From NCBI RefSeq assembly GCF_002073975.1, contig NZ_CP020384.1, positions 2,480,001-2,544,000 of the forward strand: DNA of 64,000 nt, given 5' to 3'. This DNA comes from Rhodovulum sp. MB263. Lineage in GTDB: Bacteria; Pseudomonadota; Alphaproteobacteria; Rhodobacterales; Rhodobacteraceae. The position numbers were made by a program, and so were the translations under genes. Under the pieces are notes generated by a model that worked only from the letters and a program-made list of their open reading frames with translations, did not search any database and was not told the DNA's origin. Shown here piece after piece: positions 16,796 through 24,511 of the stretch; position 1 is the first letter of the stretch, and each line of letters opens with the position of its first letter.

Positions 16796-17983
16796 TCACG
16801 ACACCGAGAACTTCAGCACCTTGATGGCGGCAAAGTCGCTGACATCACCGCCGACGCGCTTGGTGGCGTAGAACAGCACATGCGGCTTGGCCGAGAACGG
16901 ATCGCGCAGCACCCGCAGATCGGGCCGCTCGGCCACGGCATAACCGGCCTGGAAATCGCCGAAGGCGATGGCCGTCGCATCCGCCGCGATGTCGGGCATG
17001 TCCTCGGCGATCAGCACCGGATAACCCAGCAACCGCGCGGGCTCGGCCGCGGCCAGCCCGTCCGACCACAGGAACCGCCCGTCGGCATCCTTCATCTTGC
17101 GAACGGCCCCGGCGGTCTTCGAATTCATCACGAATGTCGCGTTGGCGCGATAGACCGCGCCCAGCGAGTAGACCAGATCGAGGATCGCATCCGAAGGCGC
17201 GGCCACGTCGAAATCGCCATCGGCACCGGTCGCGACATAGCCGAGACTGCCCCAGGACCAGGAGGCCTCGGCAACCTTGGGATGGTCGAGAAAGCCCCGC
17301 GGCTTGTCGATACCATCGCCCGAGATGAAGGCGGCGGCCTCGGCCCGGGCGAACTTGTCGGCAATCCGTCCCGCCAGCCAGCCCTCGATGTCGAAGGCGC
17401 TGTCATCCAGCAGCCGCTGGCTGATCTTGGGCATCGCCGACAATTCGTGCAGCGGGATCGTCACCCGCTCGATCTGCGGCGTCGAGGTCTCGACCTGGCT
17501 GCCGGTCTCGCTCGACCAGCCCGACCCGGTATCCGAATGATCGACCAGCACGTCATAGGAACTGGCCTCCACCGTGACCACCTGCGAGATCGAGCGGATC
17601 GACGCCGTGGAGGTCAGGACCGACTGGATGCTGCTGGCGGTTTCGGGATCGATCAGATAGCCGCCATCGCCGGCCACCGCGGTCGACATCGCCTTGGCCT
17701 CGACTTCGATCCCGCGCAGAGCGTCATCGTCGCCGGTTCTCAGATAGGCGCCGAAGGCTTTCTTGTGAGGCACTTCGATCTCGGCGGAACGGGATAGAAC
17801 GGGGCGCCCCGCGGTAACTTGCGATTTCCGGTCGAACATGGTCAGTCGCTCTTCCTGTTGTTTGAGTCTTGATTTGATTTCGGACTGGAAGCTGCTGAAA
17901 TCTTTTATGAAATCTTCCAGTGCCTCACGTATTTCCATAGCTGGGCCACGCCCCCGCCCGGTCTTGACTTCGGTCTCGGTCAT
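16796..17983 (-). CDS. GTA major capsid protein (orfg5), HK97 fold
   Basis: A 395-residue HK97-type capsid protein. The first ~100 residues include a delta/scaffold coiled coil (FQSEIKSRLKQQEERLTMFD) that is removed by the orfg4 protease in this family; the mature shell region follows (AGDGGYLIDPETASSIQSVL, VTIPLHELSAMPKISQRLLD, GDFQAGYAVAERPDLRVLRD). ATG 17983 (MTETEVKTGRG) is chosen over the open extension to 18133, which overlaps the protease gene. 43 bases separate it from orfg4. Confidence 0.95.
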   Translation of the reverse strand: MTETEVKTGRGRGPAMEIREALEDFIKDFSSFQSEIKSRLKQQEERLTMFDRKSQVTAGRPVLSRSAEIEVPHKKAFGAYLRTGDDDALRGIEVEAKAMSTAVAGDGGYLIDPETASSIQSVLTSTASIRSISQVVTVEASSYDVLVDHSDTGSGWSSETGSQVETSTPQIERVTIPLHELSAMPKISQRLLDDSAFDIEGWLAGRIADKFARAEAAAFISGDGIDKPRGFLDHPKVAEASWSWGSLGYVATGADGDFDVAAPSDAILDLVYSLGAVYRANATFVMNSKTAGAVRKMKDADGRFLWSDGLAAAEPARLLGYPVLIAEDMPDIAADATAIAFGDFQAGYAVAERPDLRVLRDPFSAKPHVLFYATKRVGGDVSDFAAIKVLKFSVS

Positions 17984-18026
17984 ATCGCTTGTCCTGTCTG
18001 GGAACGGTCTTGCCGGCATCGGGGCG

Positions 18027-18593
18027 TTACCCCTCGGCCAGCACATGACGGGCGCCCGCAAAGGCATCCGCCAGATCGCGCAAGAGCGCCTCGGCACTTT
18101 CTTCCGTCTTGGTGCCGACCCGCGCATCGGCAAGCATCGGGAAGGTCACCAGCGACACTTCCCAAAGCTCCAGCTCGGCAAGCAACCTGTGCCCGCTTGC
18201 ATCCTTGCTCGCACGCCTGGTGCGGTAGCCGATCGACAGCCCGTCGATCGCCCCGGCCGCGACCAACGCCGCCGCCTCGCGGCCGCGGGTCACATCGGTC
18301 AGGATCCGGCCCTTGACGTAAAGCCCGCGCGCATCCTCGCGAACCTCGTCCCAGACCCCGATCGGCTCCGACGGATCATGCTGCCAGAGCATTTTCACCC
18401 GCCGTCCCTCGGCCGCCATCTGCTGCAACGAGGCCCCATAGGCACCGCTCTGAACGATGTCGCCTCCGAAATCGGTGGCCCCGAAGACCGAGGCATAGCC
18501 CTCGATCACCGCACCCTCCTTCAGCGCCAGCGGCAGGGCATCGTTCTTGCAGAACTTGTGCTCGAGCGCGCTGCCAACGTCGTACTCCTTCAT
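18027..18593 (-). CDS. GTA prohead protease (orfg4), HK97 family
   Basis: A 188-residue HK97-type maturation protease (peptidase U35). Candidate catalytic residues are the His in MLWQHDPSEPIG (about residue 65), the Ser in IDGLSIGYRTRR (about 117), and the acidic residue in ELWEVSLVTFPM. Start ATG 18593 (MKEYDVGSALE) is preferred over the upstream extension overlapping the small orfg3.5 gene. It lies between portal and capsid genes, the usual order. Confidence 0.93.
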   Translation of the reverse strand: MKEYDVGSALEHKFCKNDALPLALKEGAVIEGYASVFGATDFGGDIVQSGAYGASLQQMAAEGRRVKMLWQHDPSEPIGVWDEVREDARGLYVKGRILTDVTRGREAAALVAAGAIDGLSIGYRTRRASKDASGHRLLAELELWEVSLVTFPMLADARVGTKTEESAEALLRDLADAFAGARHVLAEG

Positions 18594-18613
18594 CTGGTCT
18601 GTCCTCTTCGCTG

Positions 18614-18856
18614 CTATGGGACGGAGATGGCGGCCAGGATCGAGGCGATGCCTTCGGCAAGGATCACCGCGACGATCCCGTAAACTGTCAGCCATACGCG
18701 CTTTTCGATCTGGTCCAGCATCTCCTCGATGCGTTTCAGCCGGTATTCGAGTGCGCTCCAGCGCTCTTCCATCACCCGCTCGCTGGCCTCGATCCGGATA
18801 TGCGTCGCATCGAAGGGGGCGTAGAGAAACCGCGACCCCGATCTTGGCTGGGTCAC
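18614..18856 (-). CDS. GTA head formation protein (orfg3.5)
   Basis: An 80-residue protein with an N-terminal YAPFDATHIRIEASERVMEE segment, a helix that could form a coiled coil (LEYRLKRIEEMLDQIEKRV) and one C-terminal membrane segment (LTVYGIVAVILAEGIASILA). It matches the small RcGTA head-formation protein between portal and protease. GTG 18856 overlaps the portal stop (GTGA), which decides the start against the longer frame to 18946. Confidence 0.85.
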   Translation of the reverse strand: MTQPRSGSRFLYAPFDATHIRIEASERVMEERWSALEYRLKRIEEMLDQIEKRVWLTVYGIVAVILAEGIASILAAISVP

Positions 18857-20034
18857 CCTCGCCCCCCTTCCGGGCGCCTCGGCAACCCGAGCAGCGCGCG
18901 CTTCTCGTCTTCTGTCAGGAACTCGGCTTCTGAGATTCTCTTCCATTGCGTATCCCGCTCGGCGGCCAGCGCCGGCACCTGGTCGAGATCGGGTTTGAGA
19001 GACACCGCCGAAGAGCCGAAATGGGCAAGAAACTCGGCCAGGGCTCCGGTGACCTTCGCCACCAGGGGCACCACCGTCAGCCGATAGAAAGCGCGGTTGG
19101 CCTCCTGGTAATTGGCATAGGTCGCCTCGCCCGGAATTCCCAGAAGCATGGGCGGCACACCGAAGGCCGTGGCGATCTCGCGAGCCGCAGCCTCCTTGGT
19201 CTTCTGAAACTCCATGTCCGAGGGCGAGAAGCCCATCGGCTTCCAGTCGAGGCCGCCTTCCAGCAGCATCGGCCGTCCGGCATTCGCCGCCCCCTGGTGA
19301 TAGGACAGCATCTCGTCCTGCAGCCGCGCATATTGCTCTTCGCTCAGCATCGACTGGCCGTCCGAGCCATTATAGATGATTGCGCCCGAGGGCCGGGCTG
19401 CATTGTCCAGCAGCGCCTTCGACCAGCGCGAGGCGGCATTGTGCACATCGACCGCGGTCGCGGCGGCCTGCATCGGCGACAGGCCGTAATGGTCGTCCTG
19501 CGGATGGAAATTCTTGATATGGCAGATCGGCGGCACCGGCCCGGTCATGTCGAAACGATGCTTGCGCGCGCCGACCATGTAGTCATAGGCGACGGGCCAT
19601 CCGTCTGTCCCCGGCACCAGCCGCATCCGGTCCGAGCGCAGCACATGCAGTTCGAAAGGCAGCCCGGTCTCGCCGCCCACCGCCTCGAGATAGCCGTTCC
19701 CCGAAAGCAGGAGCTGGCCGTAAAGCGCCTCCATCAGCTCGGCGCGGCCTTGCGCCGGATTGGGCCGCCTGAGCAGCTCCATCACCGGATGCGTTTCGTA
19801 CCGCCTGTCCTCGTCCTGGCAGATCAACGGCAAGGCCGCCGCGGATTCCGCGATCAGCTTGACCGCGCGAAAGCCGACGGGATTGGCATTGAACCCCGCC
19901 CTGATGAGCGAGCCCGTATCGCGCGGCGTCCAGGCCGCGCGGCCCGCTCCTGCCCAGGCGATCACAGGCCCCGTGGCCGAGGCCTTGGTCTCGGGCAGTG
20001 TTTCCGTCGCTCGGCGGAACAGGTTGAATTTCAT
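18853..20034 (-). CDS. GTA portal protein (orfg3), HK97 type
   Basis: A 393-residue portal protein forming the dodecameric DNA channel. Family markers: NPVGFRAVKLIAESAAALPL, HPVMELLRRPNPAQGRAELM, GNGYLEAVG, IKNFHPQDDHYGLSPMQAA, EREIA-like KEAAAREIATAFGVPPMLLG and ANYQEANRAFYRLTV. A 133-base gap with a terminator-like hairpin separates it from the terminase upstream; it overlaps the next small gene by four bases. Confidence 0.95.
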   Translation of the reverse strand: MKFNLFRRATETLPETKASATGPVIAWAGAGRAAWTPRDTGSLIRAGFNANPVGFRAVKLIAESAAALPLICQDEDRRYETHPVMELLRRPNPAQGRAELMEALYGQLLLSGNGYLEAVGGETGLPFELHVLRSDRMRLVPGTDGWPVAYDYMVGARKHRFDMTGPVPPICHIKNFHPQDDHYGLSPMQAAATAVDVHNAASRWSKALLDNAARPSGAIIYNGSDGQSMLSEEQYARLQDEMLSYHQGAANAGRPMLLEGGLDWKPMGFSPSDMEFQKTKEAAAREIATAFGVPPMLLGIPGEATYANYQEANRAFYRLTVVPLVAKVTGALAEFLAHFGSSAVSLKPDLDQVPALAAERDTQWKRISEAEFLTEDEKRALLGLPRRPEGGRG

Positions 20035-20078
20035 CGCCAGTCATCCTCCGTTTTCGGTCGGCTCCGCCGGCGGCCGGA

Positions 20079-20124
20079 CGGAAAGAAAAGGCCCGCCGCC
20101 CGGGTCATCCCCCGGGGACGGGCC
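20079..20124 (-). terminator. Terminator-like hairpin between GTA terminase and portal genes
   Basis: On the minus strand GGCCCG (20124-20119) pairs with CGGGCC (20095-20090) and enclosed CCCGGG tracts extend the stem; it is followed by CTTTTCTTTCC (20090-20079). This is the same GAAAGAAAAGGCCCG pattern seen at the terminator after pdhC, so an intrinsic terminator or attenuator inside the GTA operon is likely. Confidence 0.65.
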
Positions 20125-20167
20125 GATCCCGGCCGTTCCGTGTCGCCCTGCGGGCTGTTCTGTCGGT

Positions 20168-21601
20168 CTAAAGGCCCCGCACGCGCGGCCGGCGCCACTG
20201 CGCGGCAGGCGCGATCATCAGATCGTTGATCGCCCAGACCAGGGCATCGACCCGGTCCGGGCTGCCACGGCCCTCATAGCCATGCGACGTCATGTGACAC
20301 ATCTGCTCCTCGAGCAGCTGCAACCCCCTGAGATGCCTGACGCGCCCCTGTTCGTAGAGCGCCGCCACGGGCTCGGCCCGGACGATCTTGCTTCGCGTCG
20401 CCCGAACCGCGCGGAACGGCACCATCGCGTCGAGCTGCCGGATCATGGTCTCGACCAGATCGCCACCCTGATTGACCTCGGCGACCAGGCGATCAGCCGA
20501 ATGGCGTTCCATGGCCTCAAGCGCGATCTTTGCCCAGACTGTGGGCGCGGCGCCCGCCACGCTCGCATCCTCCAGCACGTAAGCGCTCCAGCTCTGGGGC
20601 GGCCCCTGCATCCGGACCCCGGCCACGACGATGCCGCATTCATCCGAGCCGGCATGGCTCGACACCGGCGGATCGACCGCCACCACGATCCGGTCGAGCT
20701 CCGGGGCCTCATCGACCCGCAGCGCCTCCAGCCGGGCAAGCGTCCAGAGCGCGCTTTCGGCCTCTTCCAGCAGAATGCCGTCCAGCTCCTGCCGACCGAG
20801 CCGGGTGCCGGAATAGCGCGTCCGCACCGCCTCCAGAAACGAGGCCGCAAGATTGGCGCGGTTGGCCTCGGTCGGCGCATGGGTGACGACCGTCTTCGGG
20901 TTCGACAGGATGGATTTAAGCACCGGTACATTGCGCGGCGTCGTCGTCACGCATTGCTGCGGTGCCTCGCCCAGCCTCAGCCCGAACTGAAGCATGTCCC
21001 AGGTTTCCTCGGCCCGTTTCCATTTTGCCAGCTCGTCCGACCAGGCGGCATCGAATTGCGGCCCACGAAGCGAGTCCGGATCATGCGCCGAGAAGACCTG
21101 CGCCACCGCGCCATTCGGCCAGACCAGTCGGCGCCGCGTCGCCTCCCAGTTCGGCCGCCGGTCGGGCGGCGAACAGGCCAGAATGCCGCTTTCGCCGAAC
21201 ACCATGACCTCGCGCGCCTCGTCGATCGTCTCGCCGACCAGCGCCACCCGGCGCGCCCGGCCTTCATCCAGCGGCCGCGCCCCCTCGACCTGCGCGCGAA
21301 TCCATTCCGAACCGGCCCGGGTCTTGCCCGAGCCGCGCCCGCCCATGATCACCCAGGACCGCCAGTCGCCCTCGGGAGCAAGCTGATGCGGCAAGGCCCA
21401 GAATTCGAAAAGGTAGGGCAGCGCCAGCAGCACCGCTTCATCCATCCCCTCGAGAAACGCTGTCTGCGTCTCGGGCGGAGCGCAGGCGATCCAGTCGGCG
21501 CCTGACTTCAAGGCGCGCCTGATCAAGGTCGAGTGCCTGGATTCCTCCGTCGGAACCGGATTCCGCATTGAGCCGCCTTTCCACCCGCTGTCGTTCATCA
21601 A
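20168..21601 (-). CDS. GTA large terminase (orfg2)
   Basis: The packaging motor: an ATPase/nuclease that threads about headful lengths of chromosomal DNA in GTAs. Walker A is WVIMGGRGSGKTRAG (about residue 95); DEAREVMVFGESG and AVDPPVSSHAGSDECG (nuclease acidic site) follow, with a C-terminal RVDALVWAINDL. The frame is open to 21601, giving 477 residues and a 164-base overlap with orfg1; the true start may be ATG 21568 or a later codon, since an internal ATG at 21445 gives only an 8-base overlap but would trim residues usually conserved before LPHQL. Confidence 0.93.
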   Translation of the reverse strand: MMNDSGWKGGSMRNPVPTEESRHSTLIRRALKSGADWIACAPPETQTAFLEGMDEAVLLALPYLFEFWALPHQLAPEGDWRSWVIMGGRGSGKTRAGSEWIRAQVEGARPLDEGRARRVALVGETIDEAREVMVFGESGILACSPPDRRPNWEATRRRLVWPNGAVAQVFSAHDPDSLRGPQFDAAWSDELAKWKRAEETWDMLQFGLRLGEAPQQCVTTTPRNVPVLKSILSNPKTVVTHAPTEANRANLAASFLEAVRTRYSGTRLGRQELDGILLEEAESALWTLARLEALRVDEAPELDRIVVAVDPPVSSHAGSDECGIVVAGVRMQGPPQSWSAYVLEDASVAGAAPTVWAKIALEAMERHSADRLVAEVNQGGDLVETMIRQLDAMVPFRAVRATRSKIVRAEPVAALYEQGRVRHLRGLQLLEEQMCHMTSHGYEGRGSPDRVDALVWAINDLMIAPAAQWRRPRVRGL

Positions 21602-21794
21602 ACGCAGTCTGGGCCGCTTTTCCGAGATCGTTCAGCGCCCCCCGCAGCATGCGGGCGCGCTCGGAATTGCCGGCCTGGATTTCTTCGATCAGGTCATTCA
21701 GGGCACGGATCATGCGCCTGTAATGTTCTTCGGCTTCCTCTAGCACCGCCCACGCTGCCGCGTCGCCCGCTGCAGGTGAGAGATCGTCTGTCAT
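21438..21794 (-). CDS. GTA small terminase (orfg1)
   Basis: A 118-residue, highly charged helical protein: MTDDLSPAAGDAAAWAVLEE, then AEEHYRRMIRALNDLIEEIQ and GALNDLGKAAQTAFDERQRV. These are the features of GTA TerS, which recognises DNA weakly and supports non-specific packaging. First gene of the cluster, 41 bases after the leader hairpin. The frame is open to a TTG at 21836 inside the U-run of that hairpin; ATG 21794 is the more plausible start. It overlaps the beginning of orfg2 in another frame. Confidence 0.85.
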   Translation of the reverse strand: MTDDLSPAAGDAAAWAVLEEAEEHYRRMIRALNDLIEEIQAGNSERARMLRGALNDLGKAAQTAFDERQRVERRLNAESGSDGGIQALDLDQARLEVRRRLDRLRSARDADSVSRGDG

Positions 21795-21834
21795 CGCGTC
21801 TGCCTGATTGACCTGCCTATTGCAGTGAGAAGAC

Positions 21835-21871
21835 AAAGAAAAAGCGGCCTCCGGGGGTCTCCCCGTGCCGC
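21835..21871 (-). terminator. Intrinsic-terminator-like hairpin in the GTA leader
   Basis: On the minus strand GCGGC (21871-21867) pairs with GCCGC (21848-21844), enclosing CGGGG/CCCCG with a 4-base loop, and TTTTTCTTT (21843-21835) follows directly. It lies between the promoter at 21900-21928 and the first GTA gene, so transcripts from that promoter must pass it. It could also be read as the terminator of the CoA-transferase operon. Confidence 0.75.
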
Positions 21872-21899
21872 CAATCCCACGTCTTCCAGCTTGCCTGAA

Positions 21900-21928
21900 G
21901 GTATATTCCAGACCGCGCGCAAAGTCAA
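21900..21928 (-). promoter_or_regulatory. Sigma70-type promoter of the GTA operon
   Basis: TTGACT (21928-21923), a 17-base spacer and TATACC (21905-21900) on the minus strand, one of the best -35/-10 pairs in the window. The predicted start near 21893 gives a leader of about 100 bases before orfg1 or a 59-base RNA if termination occurs at the leader hairpin. Confidence 0.75.
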
Positions 21929-21939
21929 GATGTTTATTA

Positions 21940-21954
21940 TTAACAATGGGTTAA
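21940..21954 (-). promoter_or_regulatory. CtrA-type box upstream of the GTA promoter
   Basis: TTAACCCATTGTTAA fits the full CtrA consensus TTAA-N7-TTAA and is also an inverted repeat (ATTAAC/GTTAAT). It ends 11 bases upstream of the -35 hexamer. CtrA is required for GTA production in Rhodobacterales (established); direct control through this site is inferred. Confidence 0.65.
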
Positions 21955-21995
21955 TTCAACAGTCCCGGTCAGGCGCTCCGCCGCGGAAACACCGC

Positions 21996-22649
21996 TCAGT
22001 CCAGCGCCATTTCCGCGACATCCTCCGGCACGATCAACGCGGCAGAGGTCGCCGCAAGGATGTCATCGACCGTCACGCCCGGCCCCCGCTCGCGCAGAAC
22101 AAGACCCGCATCGCCGGGCTCGATCACCGCCATCTCGGTCACGACCAGGCTGACCCGGCGCGTCGCGGTCAGAGGCAGCGTGCATTCCGGCACGATCTTC
22201 GGCACGCCCTTCGCGCTATGGACCATCGCCACGATCACCCGGCGCGCCCCCGTGACCAGATCCATCGCGCCGCCCATCCCCGGCACCATCTTGCCCGGCA
22301 CCATCCAGTTGGCAAGATGGCCCTTTTCGTCCACCTGCAGCCCGCCCAGCACGGTCATGTCCAGATGCCCGCCCCGGATCAGCCCGAAGCTCATCGCGCT
22401 GTCGATCGAGGCGGCCCCGGGCACCGCGGTTACGAAACCGCCGCCCGCATCGGTCAGGTCGCGGTCCTCCATCCCGTCCGGCGGCCGCTGGCCCAGCCCG
22501 ATCACCCCGTTCTCGGCCTGAAAGAAGACATGCATGTCGTCGGGCACGAAATTCGCTACCATCGAGGGCAGGCCGATCCCCAGATTGACCAGCATCCCCT
22601 CGCGCACCTCCTGCGCCACGCGGCGGGCGATCACTTCCTTGGCGTCCAT
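21996..22649 (-). CDS. 3-oxoacid/acetate CoA-transferase subunit B
   Basis: Beta subunit of a class I CoA-transferase that swaps CoA between acyl-CoA and a carboxylate such as acetate, succinate or acetoacetate. The 217-residue length is usual. The catalytic Glu lies in FQAENGVIGLG (about residue 52), with LGIGLPSMVANFVPDD before and GAMDLVTGARRVIVAM after it. The ATG overlaps the stop of the alpha subunit (TGATG). It ends the six-gene minus-strand operon; substrate specificity (atoA, scoB or similar) cannot be read from the sequence. Confidence 0.92.
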   Translation of the reverse strand: MDAKEVIARRVAQEVREGMLVNLGIGLPSMVANFVPDDMHVFFQAENGVIGLGQRPPDGMEDRDLTDAGGGFVTAVPGAASIDSAMSFGLIRGGHLDMTVLGGLQVDEKGHLANWMVPGKMVPGMGGAMDLVTGARRVIVAMVHSAKGVPKIVPECTLPLTATRRVSLVVTEMAVIEPGDAGLVLRERGPGVTVDDILAATSAALIVPEDVAEMALD

Positions 22650-23302
22650 CAGACCAGCCTTTCCAGAATGTGGTCGACCAGCACCCCCGGCGTCTTGACC
22701 GCGTCGGGCGGTATCATCCCCACGGGCATGACGTGATGCGGCTCGGCAATCACCGTGTCGGCGGCCATCGCCATCACCGGATTGAAGTTATGCGCAGTCA
22801 GCGTGTATTCGAGATTACCGACATAATCGCATTGCCGCGCCCCGATCAGCGCGAAATCGCCCCGGATCGGCTTTTCCAGCAGATAGGTCCTGCCATCGAC
22901 CTCGACCGTCTGCTTGCCCTCGGCGACGACGGTGCCAAGCCCGGTCTCCGTCAGCACGCCGCCAAGCCCGACACCGCCCGCGCGGATGCGCTCGACCAGC
23001 GTGCCCTGCGGCACCAGCTCGACCTCGAGATCGCTGGCGATCATCTGGCGTTGGGTCTCGGGATTGAGGCCGATATGGCTGACGATGCATTTCGCCACCA
23101 GCCGGGCGTCGATCAGCTTGCCGATATCCTGACCCGGCCGCGCGGTATCGTTGGCAATGACGGTGAACCCGCCCACGCCACGCACGACCAGCGCATCGAT
23201 CAGCCGATGCGGCGCGCCGACCCCCATGAATCCGCCGATCAGCAGGACCGCCCCCTCCGGGATCATCTCTGCGGCCTCGGCCGGTTTCAGGGCCCGTTTC
23301 AT
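22649..23302 (-). CDS. 3-oxoacid/acetate CoA-transferase subunit A
   Basis: Alpha subunit, 217 residues, with the glycine-rich CoA-binding loop GGFMGVGAPHRLIDALV and the conserved IGLNPETQRQMIASDLEVELVPQGTLVERIRAGG segment (each part typical of class I transferases). The start overlaps the ackA stop by four bases (ATGA), and the stop overlaps the beta subunit start, so the three are translationally coupled. Together with AckA and Pta it would let the cell move CoA among short acids at low energetic cost. Confidence 0.92.
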   Translation of the reverse strand: MKRALKPAEAAEMIPEGAVLLIGGFMGVGAPHRLIDALVVRGVGGFTVIANDTARPGQDIGKLIDARLVAKCIVSHIGLNPETQRQMIASDLEVELVPQGTLVERIRAGGVGLGGVLTETGLGTVVAEGKQTVEVDGRTYLLEKPIRGDFALIGARQCDYVGNLEYTLTAHNFNPVMAMAADTVIAEPHHVMPVGMIPPDAVKTPGVLVDHILERLV

Positions 23303-24507
23303 GCAGCGGCTTCCGCACGCCGCGCCAGCATGTCACGCGCGGCCCGCGCGATCACGATCTCCTCGTCGGTCGGAATGACCAGAATGCGCACCCGGCTGAA
23401 ATCGGTCGAGATGATCCGTTCGTTGCGCATGTTCCGCCCCTCGTCCAGCTCCATTCCGATCCATCCCATGCCGGCGCAGACCTTGTCGCGGATCAGGGAC
23501 GAGTTCTCGCCGATGCCACCGCAGAACACCATGGTGCTGATCCCGCCCAGGGCCGCGACCAGCCCGCCAAGCTCGCGGCGGATCCGGAACACGAAATAGT
23601 CGATCGCCTGGCGCGCCTCCTCGGTCCCGGCAGCCTCGAGCGTGCGCATGTCATTCGACAGCCCCGACAGGCCCAGAAGCCCCGACTTGCGATAAAGCTC
23701 GTCCTCGATCTCGGCCGGCGTCATGCCCTCGTTTCTCAGCATGTACAGCAGCACGCCCGGGTCGAGCTGACCGCAGCGCGAGCCCATCGGCAACCCGTCC
23801 AGCGCCGAGAACCCCATGGTCGAGGCCCGGGACTGCCCGCCCATCAGCCCGCACATCGAGGCGCCGTTGCCCAGATGGGCGACCACGGTACGGCCCATAT
23901 GCAGATGCGGCGCGGTCTCGCGCAGGGTCTCGGAGATGTACTGATAGCTCAGCCCATGGAACCCGTAGCGCCGCACGCCCTGTTCGTAATACTTGCGCGG
24001 AATGGCGAAGGTGTCGTTGACCCAGGGGTGGTTGCGATGAAAGGCGGTGTCGAAACAGGCCAGCTGCATCGCCTCGGGGAACAGCTTCAGCGCCGCGCGC
24101 ACACCCGCCAGATTATGCGGCTGATGCAGCGGAGCCAGCGGCTCGAACTGCGCAAGCCGCGTCATCACCTCGCCCGTCAGCTCGACCGGCATGTCGTAAT
24201 CGGGTCCGCCATGCACCACCCGGTGCCCGACGGCGTCAAGCTCGGCCTGCGGACGCTGTTCCTTCAGGAATTCGACGGCCCGGGCCAGGGCCGTCTCGTG
24301 ATCGGGCACATGGTTGCGGCCGAATTCGCGGTCAACCAGTACCACCCCGTCCTGGCGCTTGGCCTTGAGGCGGGCACGCTCGCCGGGACCGATCCGCTCG
24401 ATCGAGCCGACGATGCGCGGGTCCGGATCGTCGGCCGCGCCGTTCAGACGGAAAAAGCCGAATTTCAGCGAGGAAGAGCCCGCATTGAGGGTCAGAACAT
24501 GCGACAT
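23299..24507 (-). CDS. ackA: Acetate kinase
   Basis: Interconverts acetate + ATP and acetyl phosphate + ADP. The 402-residue protein carries the N-terminal VLTLNAGSSSLKFGFF signature, AVGHRVVHGGPDYDMPV, the CFDTAFHRN motif, RRYGFHGLSYQYIS, and GFSALDGLPMGSRCGQLDPG. It follows the Pta gene by 4 bases and overlaps the CoA-transferase alpha gene by four bases. The operon context supports acetate and other short acyl phosphates as substrates. Confidence 0.97.
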   Translation of the reverse strand: MSHVLTLNAGSSSLKFGFFRLNGAADDPDPRIVGSIERIGPGERARLKAKRQDGVVLVDREFGRNHVPDHETALARAVEFLKEQRPQAELDAVGHRVVHGGPDYDMPVELTGEVMTRLAQFEPLAPLHQPHNLAGVRAALKLFPEAMQLACFDTAFHRNHPWVNDTFAIPRKYYEQGVRRYGFHGLSYQYISETLRETAPHLHMGRTVVAHLGNGASMCGLMGGQSRASTMGFSALDGLPMGSRCGQLDPGVLLYMLRNEGMTPAEIEDELYRKSGLLGLSGLSNDMRTLEAAGTEEARQAIDYFVFRIRRELGGLVAALGGISTMVFCGGIGENSSLIRDKVCAGMGWIGMELDEGRNMRNERIISTDFSRVRILVIPTDEEIVIARAARDMLARRAEAAA

Positions 24508-24511
24508 GATC

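Noticed and set aside
6761-21836. Cluster as an ordinary prophage
   Set aside because: No integrase, repressor, replication or lysis genes and no att-like flanking repeats; gene content and order match GTA.
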